Assembly (NCBI RefSeq): GCF_002813755.1 | Contig: NZ_CP018061.1 | Span: 297,001 to 361,000 of the forward strand | Direction of reading: 5' to 3' | Source: Enterococcus mundtii | Lineage (GTDB): Bacteria; Bacillota; Bacilli; Lactobacillales; Enterococcaceae | Length of the DNA stretch: 64,000 nucleotides | Program-made: the position numbers and the translations under genes | Notes under the pieces: model-generated | Told to the model about the DNA's origin: nothing | The model's database searches: none | What the model saw: only the letters and a program-made list of their open reading frames with translations | In this document: positions 47,002-56,081 of the stretch, one piece after another | Layout of the letters: every line of letters starts with the position of its first letter | Numbering within the stretch: the stretch's first letter is position 1

Positions 47002-48489
47002 CTAATGTTGCGTTCTAAATTTTTGTAATAATTGAGGATCGATTTTATTTAGTAATTTTTTCCAATCTGAGGCATCAGGTACTGTTTTTAATAAAAGACA
47101 TTCTAGACCTAACGAAGAAAATGTCAAGTATTCATTGTAATTCGTGACTAAGAGATCGATCTCATGATTTTCAATATAAGAGGCGCATAGCTCATTTGGA
47201 CGAAGAAAGTAGATATTTTGAAAGCCCCCTAAATATTTTCGAACTAAGGCTTCGAGATGTTGACTGATATACTCATTTCCTTCAAAAATAAATGCGATAT
47301 TCGTAGGGTTTTTCCAATATTTTTCTTTGATTGACTCAGTGAATATCGTTAAACTAGCACAGATATCGTCCAAATGATCATCAGAGAACAAATGATGGAA
47401 GGAGGAATTTTTTTTTAAAAAAGCTCGATTTTTTTTATATTCATTGCTAAACAAGGTTTTGGCATACTCATTGGTATCTTGGATATTTTTATTTCCACTT
47501 TTAGACAATAGACTACGTAGCTTGATGGACGTGAAAAAAGATTCTAATAAGATTAACTCGTGTGCTTGTGTGTGCGTATTTCTCTTGATCATTTGATAAT
47601 AGTCGCTTGTAAGCGCTATTATTCTAGGCCATCGATTATACCTTTCACAAAAATATTTTTCCTGTTTCGGATTTTCGATACCTCTACGGCATAAAACAGA
47701 ACTAAAAATAAAAATGGCTTCTTCTTGTGTTAGGTAAATATTAAAATAATCTTTCACAATCGAATAGGCAGGTGAAAGTCGGTGAAACTCTGGATCATTA
47801 AGGACAATATCTTTTAATTCAGGGTCGAGTTCCACCATACAACCACATAATATCCGTTCAATAGAGAGGTATAATAAATAACTAAAATAACCAAATGAAG
47901 AAACTTTTTGATTAGGACGCTCCAATAGGTTAACAATTTTAATCACTACTTCTTGCGTCGCAATTGATGGGAAAACCGTGTGGGGTGTAATATCTGATTC
48001 ATAATAGAAAGCAAAATAAAAATTTCGAATATCGGCTTCTGATCCGATCAAATTGACGGGATTTAGCTCAAGGGTGATATTGAATTCTTTTACTTGATCT
48101 GCAATTTTTTTAACGTACGTGATCATCGTGCTCTCAGAGATATGAAAATAATCTGCCCAATCATAAATAGACTGAAGTTCGTTGAAAAAAATTTGTTCAA
48201 GAATAATAAAGAGTGGTTCATCTTCGAGAATCGCTCTTTTTTTTTCTAGGTAGGTTTCTGAAGAATGGATGTTTAAAGAATAACCTTGTTTCGAGGATTG
48301 GATATCCGCGACGTTCTCGAAATATTCTCTCAAATAATTGATGTCGTTGACTAATGTCCTGGCTGTACTGTTTGTCATGCCAATCAGTTGGGCTGTCGTA
48401 CAGATTCCAGTAGACTCTAACTCTTTCAAGATTTGGAACCAACGTAATTTTACTTTATCTGTTATAAAATTTAATTGAAAATTTTTCAA
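47002..48489 (-). CDS. Mga-like transcriptional regulator
   Basis: A protein of 495 residues. TTG start at 48489 with AGGAGGT 10 bases upstream. It begins MKNFQLNFITDKVKLRWFQI, nearly the same as the regulator at 37720-39237. HTH one is TAQLIGMTNSTARTLVNDIN, HTH two SIYDWADYFHISESTMITYV, and the C-terminal EIIB-like part contains IAFIFEGNEYISQHLEALV and IDLLVTNYNEYLT. It converges on the large WxL gene and faces a one-kilobase AT-rich region upstream. Its target could be the WxL operon or the small gene at 49526. Confidence 0.88.
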   Translation of the reverse strand: MKNFQLNFITDKVKLRWFQILKELESTGICTTAQLIGMTNSTARTLVNDINYLREYFENVADIQSSKQGYSLNIHSSETYLEKKRAILEDEPLFIILEQIFFNELQSIYDWADYFHISESTMITYVKKIADQVKEFNITLELNPVNLIGSEADIRNFYFAFYYESDITPHTVFPSIATQEVVIKIVNLLERPNQKVSSFGYFSYLLYLSIERILCGCMVELDPELKDIVLNDPEFHRLSPAYSIVKDYFNIYLTQEEAIFIFSSVLCRRGIENPKQEKYFCERYNRWPRIIALTSDYYQMIKRNTHTQAHELILLESFFTSIKLRSLLSKSGNKNIQDTNEYAKTLFSNEYKKNRAFLKKNSSFHHLFSDDHLDDICASLTIFTESIKEKYWKNPTNIAFIFEGNEYISQHLEALVRKYLGGFQNIYFLRPNELCASYIENHEIDLLVTNYNEYLTFSSLGLECLLLKTVPDASDWKKLLNKIDPQLLQKFRTQH

Positions 48490-49525
48490 TAGAACTTTTA
48501 CCTCCTATCTAAATCTTTCTAGGGAATAGAAAATAGAACATAGGCTTGTATCCATTGCGAAAGTTAAAGATATATTTTTGGAATTTTCCAATTTCTTATT
48601 TGTTAACAAGTGAGATAGAAATTCAAAAAAAGTTAGAATATTTTCAGATGTATGTTTTTAATAAAAGAGTAAAGGAGAATTGCTTTTATCATAGTATTCA
48701 TTTAGTTAGGAACTCATTAGATCTAAGTTTCTTACATGTTGAATATGAGAGTAATGTTCAAATTGAGTAGTGGACATTCATATAAATTAAAAGTAACTTA
48801 TGTTATCTTTTGAGTGAAAGGTTAACGTTTTTTATTTGCTTATTGGAGCGTTCGATTTTACATGGTTATTTTAATCAGTATCAAATGAGTTGGTTTTACT
48901 TCTATGATCAGTTTTTGATAGTGGTTCAAAGTGTTCAGTAGATAAACGAGCTACTAATACCATTAATTACCGGATATTCGTCCTTTCTATTTTTTTTAGC
49001 AATCCACTTTTGCACTAGCGTAAGGTTAAAAAACGTATCGCTTTCAGATTGATAATTAATATTACCTAATAACTATATTAAAATAACTTAATGACAACAA
49101 TCTATAAATTTCAGAAAACTATGAAATTATTCAATTGAAGTATTATTTGAATACTGTAAAATTGCATGAAGAAGTTAGAAATTAGGAGTGTTATTAGTTC
49201 AATTTGTTTGTTAATTATTGAGACGAAAGAGGCTTGTTCTTAAGGTAGTCTCACATAAAAAATTTTCAAGTAATGGGGAAAACTGATTTGGATCTAGTAA
49301 GATGTTCTCTGCATTAAATGTTATTATGGAACACATAAAATATAGGATCTGTTACTTTCATTAATGAGTAAATATAAAAATAATCTGTGAAGAAAGATAT
49401 ATTTTTTTGTAATTATTTTCTTGAGTGAAGTATCAAAATGTAAGCGTAATTAAATTTGGTCAATCTGACAAATAAATCTTAAAAGAAACATTAATGTAGG
49501 TTTTAATGTTTTAAGGAGGGAGCGA
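48490..49525. other. long AT-rich intergenic region
   Basis: About 1 kb with no convincing gene. The longest open frame (48546-48770) starts at TTG without a ribosome site and has low-complexity AT-driven composition. Parts of the region may hold Mga-binding sites or an untranslated leader for the gene at 49526. A 9-base inverted repeat ends it (see 49486-49511). Confidence 0.45.
49486..49511 (+). promoter_or_regulatory. inverted repeat next to the ribosome site of the 49526 gene
   Basis: AAACATTAA and TTAATGTTT are perfect 9-base arms around TGTAGGTT, one base before AAGGAGG. It could be an operator or an mRNA hairpin that affects ribosome access. Confidence 0.5.
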
Positions 49526-49909
49526 ATGGAAACGAAAAGAATTGAAACGCCTGAAGAATACTTGGCCTATTATGATCAGAGAGTAATCAATCATTCTTTT
49601 ATCAGTAAACATCCAGAAATGTTTGAATTTTATCTTGATTTACGAACAAAATTCCTAATGACTTATCAGCAAACAGATGCCACTCTTTTTCTGAAATTAG
49701 CAACATTATTAGATATTGATGCACAGCTACAGATCCTATTAGAATTGATCAAAAGTACCAACAAAAGTTTATGTGAAGAATTAGGGATGACAGAATCAGA
49801 AATCATTTCGATGATCGCCAAAGATAAAAAATGTTTTTACAGAGAATTAACAGGTCTTGACATGAACCACTCAGTACCTTGGCAGTTGATTTATCTCAGT
49901 GAGTCTTGA
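49526..49909 (+). CDS. small cytoplasmic protein of unknown function
   Basis: A protein of 127 residues, all-helical in appearance, with no membrane segment. AAGGAGGGAG lies just before the ATG. It begins METKRIETPEEYLAYYDQRV. A central Leu-rich part (FLKLATLLDIDAQLQILLEL) is followed by an HTH-like stretch (NKSLCEELGMTESEIISMIA). No family is recognised. It stands alone between the Mga-like gene and the deoC operon, so a link to either is conjecture. Confidence 0.65.
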   Translation: METKRIETPEEYLAYYDQRVINHSFISKHPEMFEFYLDLRTKFLMTYQQTDATLFLKLATLLDIDAQLQILLELIKSTNKSLCEELGMTESEIISMIAKDKKCFYRELTGLDMNHSVPWQLIYLSES

Positions 49910-50038
49910 GGGAGCTTGAGATTCATTGATAAAAAGCTAAATGAATTATTTTGGTACAAAAAGATGTACGTCATGACAGAGAAAACTAAACAAACGGTTA
50001 ACAAAGGTGTGCCAATCGCAAGTAAAAGAACAAAGAGC

Positions 50039-50089
50039 GGGACAGAAATGGTTAATCTCGAGAAATAAGTAGAGGTTACTTCTGTTCCC
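50039..50089. repeat. inverted repeat GGGACAGAA / TTCTGTTCCC
   Basis: A 9-base stem with one bulge and partial inner pairing; the same GGGACAGAA arm opens the terminator at 11287. No T-run follows, so termination is doubtful. Confidence 0.5.
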
Positions 50090-50191
50090 TTAGCTTGCCT
50101 CGACCTCTGTGACTAGAGATCCTTCATTATTCCAATCATTTTGTAACCATAGATAGCTATAACCATCATTTTCATTGATCATATAACAACA

Positions 50192-50253
50192 TTCCCTAGA
50201 TGATAGAATCCACTGACAGTTTTTTCAGGGGTCTATCGTCTAGGGATTTTTTT
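50192..50253 (+). terminator. terminator before the deoC operon
   Basis: CCCTAGATGATAGA pairs with TCTATCGTCTAGGG (one G-T pair) across a long loop, followed by A and seven T. Confidence 0.85.
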
Positions 50254-50318
50254 GTTTTAAATTGAAAGATTAAAAAAACAAAATTGATTAATCTGATATT
50301 TTTATTTGCTTTTATATA

Positions 50319-50346
50319 TTGACGATTTAAAATTAAATGATAGCAT
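50319..50346 (+). promoter_or_regulatory. promoter of the deoC-PTS operon
   Basis: TTGACG, 16 bases, TAGCAT. It predicts a transcript starting near 50353, which favours the ATG at 50387 over the upstream GTG at 50357. Confidence 0.55.
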
Positions 50347-50386
50347 ATAAGCGTAAGTGAAAATAAATAAAGAATTGAGCAAGCAA

Positions 50387-51070
50387 ATGATCGAGTTAAA
50401 AACATTAGCGAACATGGTAGATCACACATTATTGAAGGCTGGTGCTCAAAAAGAAGAATTTGAACAGCTTTGTAAAGAAGCGGATAACTACGGATTTAAA
50501 ATGGTTGCGATCAATTCTTATCCTGTAGCGATGTGTCGTAATTATTTACGAGATAGCGATGTGCATGTGGGCGCTGCGATTGGTTTTCCATTAGGGCAAA
50601 CAACAATTGAGACAAAAGTTTTTGAAGTAGAGGACGCAATCAAAAATGGTGCAGACGAAATCGATTATGTCATCAATATCGGTAAGTTAAAAGAAGGAGA
50701 TAGCGACTATATTCGTGAAGAAATGAAAGCGATTGTCAATACTGCTCGTGAAGGTAGCATCATTAGTAAAGTCATTTTAGAAAATTGCTATTTAACAGAT
50801 CAGGAAAAAATAGCCGTTTGTGAAATTGCTAAGGAAGTAAAGCCTGATTTTGTCAAAACATCAACAGGGTTTGGTACAGGAGGTGCAACAGTAGAAGATA
50901 TACGGTTAATGAAAAAAGTGGTCGGTGAAACAGTGAAAGTGAAAGCTGCAGGAGGGATACGTAACTTAGATACAGCACTGCAGATGGTAGAAGCAGGGGC
51001 TGAACGTTTAGGAACAAGCGCTGGTATCAAGATCATCGAAGAATATAAACAGTTAGAAGGAGCAGATTGA
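50387..51070 (+). CDS. deoC: deoxyribose-phosphate aldolase
   Basis: Cleaves 2-deoxyribose-5-phosphate to acetaldehyde and glyceraldehyde-3-phosphate. About 227 residues. It shows [11 protein letters not shown] at the N-terminus, the reactive Asp region [26 protein letters not shown], and the Schiff-base Lys in [12 protein letters not shown]. The start is uncertain: the ATG at 50387 fits homologues and the predicted promoter, but its ribosome site is weak. It lies first in an operon with a fructose-family PTS and two dehydrogenases, so it or a variant may act on a related phosphosugar rather than nucleosides. Confidence 0.9.
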   Translation: MIELKTLANMVDHTLLKAGAQKEEFEQLCKEADNYGFKMVAINSYPVAMCRNYLRDSDVHVGAAIGFPLGQTTIETKVFEVEDAIKNGADEIDYVINIGKLKEGDSDYIREEMKAIVNTAREGSIISKVILENCYLTDQEKIAVCEIAKEVKPDFVKTSTGFGTGGATVEDIRLMKKVVGETVKVKAAGGIRNLDTALQMVEAGAERLGTSAGIKIIEEYKQLEGAD

Positions 51071-51516
51071 TGACGGAAATTCGAGATCTATTAAAATCGG
51101 CTTTTGTAAATTTTGAGTTGAAAGCAACAGAAAAGGAAGCGGCAATCAATGAGCTTTCAACCACTTTTGTCAAAAAAGGTGTAGTAAGAAATGATAGCGT
51201 TTACTTTGATGCGGTCATGAAAAGAGAAGAAGAAAGTACGACAGGGATTGGCTTTGGTATAGCGATTCCTCATGGAAAGAGTGCTGCCGTGACTGAATCT
51301 GCGTTGGGATTTGGGCGAAGCCAAGCAGGGATCACGTACGATTCAATGGATGGAAAACCTGTTCATCTGATGTTCTTGATTGCTGTACCCGAAATGTCCA
51401 ATAATGAGCATCTAAGAATTTTAAGTAAATTATCTCGTAAACTAATGCATGAGGACGTGCGCCAAAAGTTGATGGCTGTCACTGATGTAGAAGAAATTTA
51501 TCAGATTTTTGAATAG
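51070..51516 (+). CDS. PTS fructose-family IIA component
   Basis: A protein of 148 residues. The ATG at 51070 shares one base with the deoC stop (TGATG) and has AAGGAG 7 bases upstream. The EIIA type-2 domain shows GIGFGIAIPHGKSAAV, with the phospho-His near residue 64, and KPVHLMFLIAVPE. It passes phosphate from HPr to the IIB domain encoded next. The gene-to-gene overlap indicates tight coupling. Confidence 0.9.
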   Translation: MTEIRDLLKSAFVNFELKATEKEAAINELSTTFVKKGVVRNDSVYFDAVMKREEESTTGIGFGIAIPHGKSAAVTESALGFGRSQAGITYDSMDGKPVHLMFLIAVPEMSNNEHLRILSKLSRKLMHEDVRQKLMAVTDVEEIYQIFE

Positions 51517-51531
51517 AAAGGGGCTGGGAAA

Positions 51532-52897
51532 ATGAAAATCGTGGGAATTACTTCTTGTTCGACTGGCATTGCACATACGTATATGGCAGCTGAGAACTTA
51601 GAAATAGCTGCCAAAAAACGACAGATTGAAATGAAGGTAGAAACACAAGGATCGATTGGAGCAGAAAATGTTTTGACCGAGCAAGAGATCGCTGAAGCAG
51701 ATGCTGTTGTGATTGCAGCAAGTACTTCAGTAAATAAAGATCGTTTCAATGGCAAGCGTTTATTGGAAGTAGATGTGACAGAAGCAATCAATCACCCAGA
51801 TGATTTACTTGATCGTGCGTTGAACGCCGCTATCTATTCAAATGGGACAGAGGTAAAATCGGAAGCCAAGGCAGAAAAAAGCGGGGTTTATAGTCACCTA
51901 ATGACCGGCGTTTCTTATATGATCCCGTTTGTCGTCGCCGGCGGGATATGTATCGCATTAGCTTTTGCATTTGGCGGTATCAATGCTGAAGGTGAGTTAG
52001 CTTCATCGATCAATGAGCTAGGCGGGATAACCATGGGCTTGATGTGGCCTGTTTTGGGCGGGTATATCGCTTTCTCGATCGCTGATCGTCCAGGGCTTGT
52101 TCCGGGAATGGCGGCAGGAATGATCGCTTCGACAATGAATGCGGGATTTTTGGGTGCATTATTGGGAGGATTTTTAGCAGGGTATACAGTTTATTGGTTG
52201 AAGAAAATTCTTAAATTACCACCTGCGCTTTCTGGATTACTACCAGTGTTGATCCTACCAGTTATCTCGGTCCTTTTTGTCGGGCTTATCATGAAGTTTG
52301 TCGTAGGTATCCCAATCACAGCCCTTAATGAAGGAATTACCAATTGGTTGAATAGTTTATCAGGTATGAATTCAGTGCTGCTTGGATTGCTCTTGGGCGG
52401 CATGATGGCAATTGATCTGGCAGGTCCGATCGGAAAAGCTGCATATTTCTTTGGCGTTGCACTTAGGTGTTGGAGAAACAAGCATAGTCATGGCAGCAGT
52501 CATGGTTTCTGGCATGGTACCACCACTAGCGATGGCTCTCTCTTCAACTATTTTAGGGAAAAACTTATATAGTAAGGAAGAACGTGAAGCTGGGAAATCA
52601 GCGTGGGTCTTGGGGTTATCTTTTATCTCTGAAGGAGCCATTCCTTTTGCGGCAGCAGACCCGCTACGTGTACTGGCATCAGTGACAGTCGGATCTGCGG
52701 TTGCTGGAGCGTTGTCCATGATTTTTCAGTGTGGGATCGCGGTTCCTCATGGCGGTTTCTTCGTCTTCTTGATTCCGGGAGCAGTGGAGAATGTTCTATT
52801 ATATGTATTAGCGTTAGCAATTGGCACGATGGTCAGTGGATTTTTGATAACAGCTGTAAAAGTATTCTCGCAGAAACAACAAGCGACTAAGAGGTAA
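51532..52897 (+). pseudogene. PTS fructose-family IIBC component, frameshifted
   Basis: The EIIB domain (about 1-100) has the phospho-Cys motif GITSCSTGIAHTYMAAENLE. EIIC begins at SGVYSHLMTGVSYMIPFVVA. Near 52460 the frame changes: PIGKAAYFFGVA leads into an altered tail that stops at 52572. The correct continuation (LGVGETSIVMAAVMVSG to SQKQQATKR) lies in the +1 frame and runs to 52897. One inserted or two missing bases explain it. The break is in the middle of the membrane domain, so the permease should be dead unless this is a base-call error. GAAAGGGG precedes the ATG. Confidence 0.85.
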
Positions 52898-52905
52898 TGA
52901 TCAGG

Positions 52906-53928
52906 ATGAAAGAAATGATTCGAGTATGTTTGATAGGCACAGGTAGAGCCGGGATGATCCATGGCAAAAATTTTGCACGACGAGTGGAAAATGCAAAATT
53001 GATCGCCCTATGTGATCCCTCAAAGGAAAGCTTAGCGTCAGCTCAAAAAGAAGTGGATTGCCCATATATTTATGAAGATTATCGGGAGGCAATGCAAAAT
53101 CCCGAGATAGACGCAGTTGTGATCGTTACACCAACTAGCTATCACAAGGAGATTGCTTTGGCAGCTGCGGCTGCAAAAAAGCACATTTTCTGTGAAAAAC
53201 CGTTAGCAATGAACGAAGCGGAATGTTTGGCGATCATACAAGCAGCAGAGGAAAATCAGGTGAAATTGCAAGTTGGCTTCATGCGTCGTTTCGATGCGAG
53301 CTTTCTAGAGGCAAAAAAAGTAGTCGATTCCGGGGTCATTGGAGAAGTCGTATTGGTAAAATCTTTGACTCATGGACCAAGTGAACCAAAACCATGGATG
53401 TATGATATCCACCAAAGTAATGGACCGATTGGGGAGGTCAATAGTCACGATTTTGACACGTTACGTTGGCTGACTGGTAGTGAAGTGAGCAGTATCTATG
53501 CGAATGGCGGCAACTATCGTTCGCCAGAAGTGAAAGCTGAATTTCCTGATTATTATGACACAGTAGCAATGAATTTACGCTTCAAAGATGGAAAACTTGG
53601 ATTGATTGACGGCGCACAATATGTTCAATATGGTTATGATGCACGGACGGAGATCCTTGGCACAAAAGGAAGCATATTAGTCGGAGATCAAGGAAAGCAC
53701 ACTATCGTAGTGGCAACTAATAATCAACAGCTGACACGACCGACGATGCACAGTTGGATGTATCTTTTCAGAGAAGCTTATGTAGCAGAAGATCAAGCCT
53801 TTGTTGATTGTATTTTGAATGACACGCTACCTCAATGTACAGGCTATGATGGATTGATGGCAGTACGACTGGTAAACGCAGGGGTGACGTCACTGTTAGA
53901 AAATAGAATTGTAGAGGTGAAAGAATAG
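52906..53928 (+). CDS. Gfo/Idh/MocA family oxidoreductase (inositol dehydrogenase-like)
   Basis: About 340 residues. The Rossmann fold has VCLIGTGRAGMIHGKNFAR, the conserved Lys is in FCEKPLA, and NSHDFDTLRWLTG carries the catalytic-type Asp/His pattern of inositol 2-dehydrogenases. It oxidises a polyol or sugar with NAD(P). The start is uncertain among ATGs at 52897, 52906 and 52915; 52906 is best spaced from AAGAGG. It lies next to a zinc dehydrogenase, suggesting successive redox steps on an imported polyol or sugar phosphate. Confidence 0.85.
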   Translation: MKEMIRVCLIGTGRAGMIHGKNFARRVENAKLIALCDPSKESLASAQKEVDCPYIYEDYREAMQNPEIDAVVIVTPTSYHKEIALAAAAAKKHIFCEKPLAMNEAECLAIIQAAEENQVKLQVGFMRRFDASFLEAKKVVDSGVIGEVVLVKSLTHGPSEPKPWMYDIHQSNGPIGEVNSHDFDTLRWLTGSEVSSIYANGGNYRSPEVKAEFPDYYDTVAMNLRFKDGKLGLIDGAQYVQYGYDARTEILGTKGSILVGDQGKHTIVVATNNQQLTRPTMHSWMYLFREAYVAEDQAFVDCILNDTLPQCTGYDGLMAVRLVNAGVTSLLENRIVEVKE

Positions 53929-54975
53929 ATGAAAGCGGTCCAATTATTAGGGAAAGAAAATATCCAAATAAATGAAATACCCAGACCAGAGATAACGGAG
54001 AAAGAAGTGTTAGTAAAGGTCAGAGCAGCTTCGATCTGTGGGACCGATGTTCGGATGTATAAAAATGGCTATCCAACAGCAAGCGAGACAACTCCATTGA
54101 CTTTGGGACACGAAATTTCGGGGGATATCATTGAGGTAGGCGCATCTGTGGAATTTTACAAAAAAGGAATGCGCGTAGCGATTGCACCAAATATGGGCTG
54201 TGGGATCTGTGATCAATGTGTCCGCGGGTACACACATTTATGTGAAACTTATGAAGCATTTGGGATCAATCTTCCAGGTGGTTTTGCAGAATATTTAGTG
54301 ATTCCAGAAAAAGCTGTACGTCAAGGAAATATCTCGTTGATTCCTGATGGATTATCTTATGAAGAAGCAGCGCTGATCGAGCCATTCAGTTGTGTATTCA
54401 ACGGACAAGAGATTGCTGGGAACAATCCAGGGGATAATGTGTTGATCATCGGCTCTGGACCAATTGGGATCATGCACGCGCAGTTAGTCCGAGCAAGAGG
54501 TGCGGGTAAAGTCATGATGAACGATCTATCAGAGGATCGTTTAGCAGATGCGAAGAAGATCATCCCAGATCTTGTGACATTAACGTCTGAGAACTTAAAA
54601 GAAAAAATATTTGCTGAAACAAACAATCAAGGAGTCGATCTATGTATTATTGCTGCACCAGCTCCACAAGCGCAAGAAGCAAGTTTTAGCTATATGGCAA
54701 TGAATGGTCGGTGTCTGTTTTTTGGTGGATTACCTAAGGAAAAAGAAGAAGTGAAATTGAATACGAATATCCTTCACTATAAACAGTTACGGGTTTTTGG
54801 TTGTACACGTGCTAGTCTCATAAGTTATCGAACCTCTGCACAGCTAGTTGCGAATGGTCGTATCCCGCTAAAAGAGTTGATTACGAGTCGCTATTCCATT
54901 GATGACTTCGATTCAGCATTGGAAAATGCAAAGAATGCTGTTGGTCTAAAAAATGTGATTATCTTCAAGGAGTAA
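53929..54975 (+). CDS. zinc-dependent medium-chain alcohol/polyol dehydrogenase
   Basis: A protein of 348 residues. The catalytic zinc motif is in ASICGTDVRMYKNG and LGHEISGDIIEVG. Structural zinc cysteines are in CGICDQCVRGYTHLC. The Rossmann segment is VLIIGSGPIGIMHAQLVRARG. It resembles sorbitol and threonine dehydrogenases. The ATG follows the previous stop directly, with GAGGTGA upstream. It is the last structural gene of the operon, before the separately promoted DeoR regulator. The substrate is not determined. Confidence 0.88.
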   Translation: MKAVQLLGKENIQINEIPRPEITEKEVLVKVRAASICGTDVRMYKNGYPTASETTPLTLGHEISGDIIEVGASVEFYKKGMRVAIAPNMGCGICDQCVRGYTHLCETYEAFGINLPGGFAEYLVIPEKAVRQGNISLIPDGLSYEEAALIEPFSCVFNGQEIAGNNPGDNVLIIGSGPIGIMHAQLVRARGAGKVMMNDLSEDRLADAKKIIPDLVTLTSENLKEKIFAETNNQGVDLCIIAAPAPQAQEASFSYMAMNGRCLFFGGLPKEKEEVKLNTNILHYKQLRVFGCTRASLISYRTSAQLVANGRIPLKELITSRYSIDDFDSALENAKNAVGLKNVIIFKE

Positions 54976-54986
54976 ATGGCGTTTTA

Positions 54987-55015
54987 TTGCTTACATTTTC
55001 ATTTTCTTTTATAAT
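54987..55015 (+). promoter_or_regulatory. promoter of the DeoR-type gene
   Basis: TTGCTT, 17 bases, TATAAT, 28 bases before the ATG. It gives the regulator its own transcript besides read-through. Confidence 0.7.
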
Positions 55016-55043
55016 GAAACAAAACAAAAAAAGGTGATAAAAG

Positions 55044-55820
55044 ATGGACGATCAATTGTATGCAGAAGAAAGAAAGCAATCAATCGTAAATATGGTCAAT
55101 GAGAAAAAGCGAATGCAAGTCTCAGAACTTGTAGAATTTTTCAATGTGACTGGGTCAACGATTCGTAATGACTTGCGAGAACTTGAAAATGAAGGTCTAG
55201 TGACACGTACGCACGGTGGGGTCATTAAACGAGAATTTCAGCGAAGTGTTGAAATTATTCCGAAAAGTCGTGAGTTGACAAGTGAAAAATACAAAATTGC
55301 TGAACAGGCGGTTCAATTGATTGAAGAAAATGACATCTTGGCGATTGATACAGGAACATCTTGCCGTGCATTCGTCGAAAAATTGATCACTAGTCCATTG
55401 AAACAGTTAACGATCTTGACTTATGATCTTGAGATTGCCTTGTTATTAAGTGAAAAAACAAATTATCAAGTACAAGTGATCGGTGGGACGATTCGAAATG
55501 GCTATCCTTATGTGTCAGGAAGTTCCGTAGCACTTGGGTTGGCTGGATTTTCCGTAGATAAAGTTATTTTGGGGACCACTTCTTTTGATAAAGATTATGG
55601 ATACTCAACCCCTAATTACGAAACAGCAGAAATGAAGAAAAGTTTGATCAATATCGGGCGCATAAAAATCGTATTAAGTGACTCGAGTAAGATCAATCAA
55701 CGCAGTTTCAAGCAATTTGCGAAACCTGAAGACTGTGATTATTTAGTCACGGATGCCCATATTACGCAAGAACAGCAAAATGAAATCAATGCACTGGGGA
55801 TCAATCTATTGATCGTTTAA
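55044..55820 (+). CDS. DeoR family transcriptional regulator
   Basis: A protein of 258 residues. The N-terminal winged helix (about 8-60) has MQVSELVEFFNVTGSTIRND and ENEGLVTRTHGGV. The C-terminal sensor domain (about 75-235) is of the DeoR phosphosugar type (DTGTSCRAFVEKL, QVIGGTIRNGYPYVSG, CDYLVTDAHI). It is a likely repressor of the deoC-PTS-dehydrogenase operon, relieved by a phosphorylated intermediate. AAAGGTGAT precedes the ATG. Confidence 0.9.
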   Translation: MDDQLYAEERKQSIVNMVNEKKRMQVSELVEFFNVTGSTIRNDLRELENEGLVTRTHGGVIKREFQRSVEIIPKSRELTSEKYKIAEQAVQLIEENDILAIDTGTSCRAFVEKLITSPLKQLTILTYDLEIALLLSEKTNYQVQVIGGTIRNGYPYVSGSSVALGLAGFSVDKVILGTTSFDKDYGYSTPNYETAEMKKSLINIGRIKIVLSDSSKINQRSFKQFAKPEDCDYLVTDAHITQEQQNEINALGINLLIV

Positions 55821-55871
55821 AAAATATACTGCAAACAAAGCGGCCATATTAAAAGGATCCAACCGAAACCA

Positions 55872-55919
55872 AGACGACAGCCACGAAAATTGCGCGTTCA
55901 ATTTTTGTGGCTGTCGTCT
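55872..55919. repeat. long inverted repeat, 21-base arms
   Basis: AGACGACAGCCAC-GAAAATTG and its complement (one G-T pair) around CGCGTT. It has no T-run and is unlike ordinary terminators. It could be a mobile or intergenic repeat or part of an attachment region. Confidence 0.75.
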
Positions 55920-55927
55920 CGTAACGC

Positions 55928-55965
55928 GTAGATCGTAGGTTCGATCCTTATAACTGGTATACGAT
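55928..55965 (+). other. tRNA 3'-end-like sequence, candidate attachment site
   Basis: GTAGATCGTAGGTTCGATCC continues with TTATAACTGGTA. GTAGG-TTCGATC-CTTAT has the length and TTCGA loop of a tRNA T-arm, but no anticodon arm lies before it. It sits about 120 bases beyond the 3' end of the integrase remnant, where attL or attR normally is. Confidence 0.5.
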
Positions 55966-56013
55966 AAAAGCAGTCATATCATGGCTTTTACGCCTTCGAT
56001 ATGACTGCTTTTT
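55966..56013. terminator. terminator-like hairpin beside the att-like sequence
   Basis: A perfect 15-base stem AAAAGCAGTCATATC / GATATGACTGCTTTT with a 17-base loop. A-run and T-run lie on opposite sides. Confidence 0.85.
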
Positions 56014-56081
56014 GTTTTTGTTGAAAAGGGAATGACTAAAAATGCCTACTTACAATAAGTTAGTTAGAGTATTTGGTTATT

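Larger units (their letters stand above)
49910..50318. other. intergenic region with two hairpins
   Basis: About 400 bases with no gene seen. It contains a hairpin with GGGACAGAA / TTCTGTTCCC arms (50039-50089, no T-run) and a strong terminator (50192-50253). The stretch between them may encode a small RNA or be the long 3' region of the upstream gene. Confidence 0.45.
55821..56081. other. boundary between the deoR gene and the integrated element remnant
   Basis: No gene. In order it holds a 21-base inverted repeat (55872-55919), a tRNA-end-like sequence (55928-55965) and a terminator hairpin (55966-56013). The integrase remnant begins at 56082. Confidence 0.6.

Noticed and set aside
48546..48770. 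74-codon plus-strand open frame upstream of the Mga-like gene
   Set aside because: TTG start, no ribosome site, AT-driven composition; no evidence of a gene.
52440..52480. programmed ribosomal frameshift in PTS IIBC
   Set aside because: The junction GTTGCACTTAGGT has no slippery heptamer, no upstream Shine-Dalgarno-like stimulator and no stem-loop directly after it; a simple indel is more likely.
55928..55965. a complete tRNA gene
   Set aside because: Only a T-arm-like segment is present; no D-arm, anticodon arm or acceptor partner lies upstream, where a long inverted repeat is found instead.
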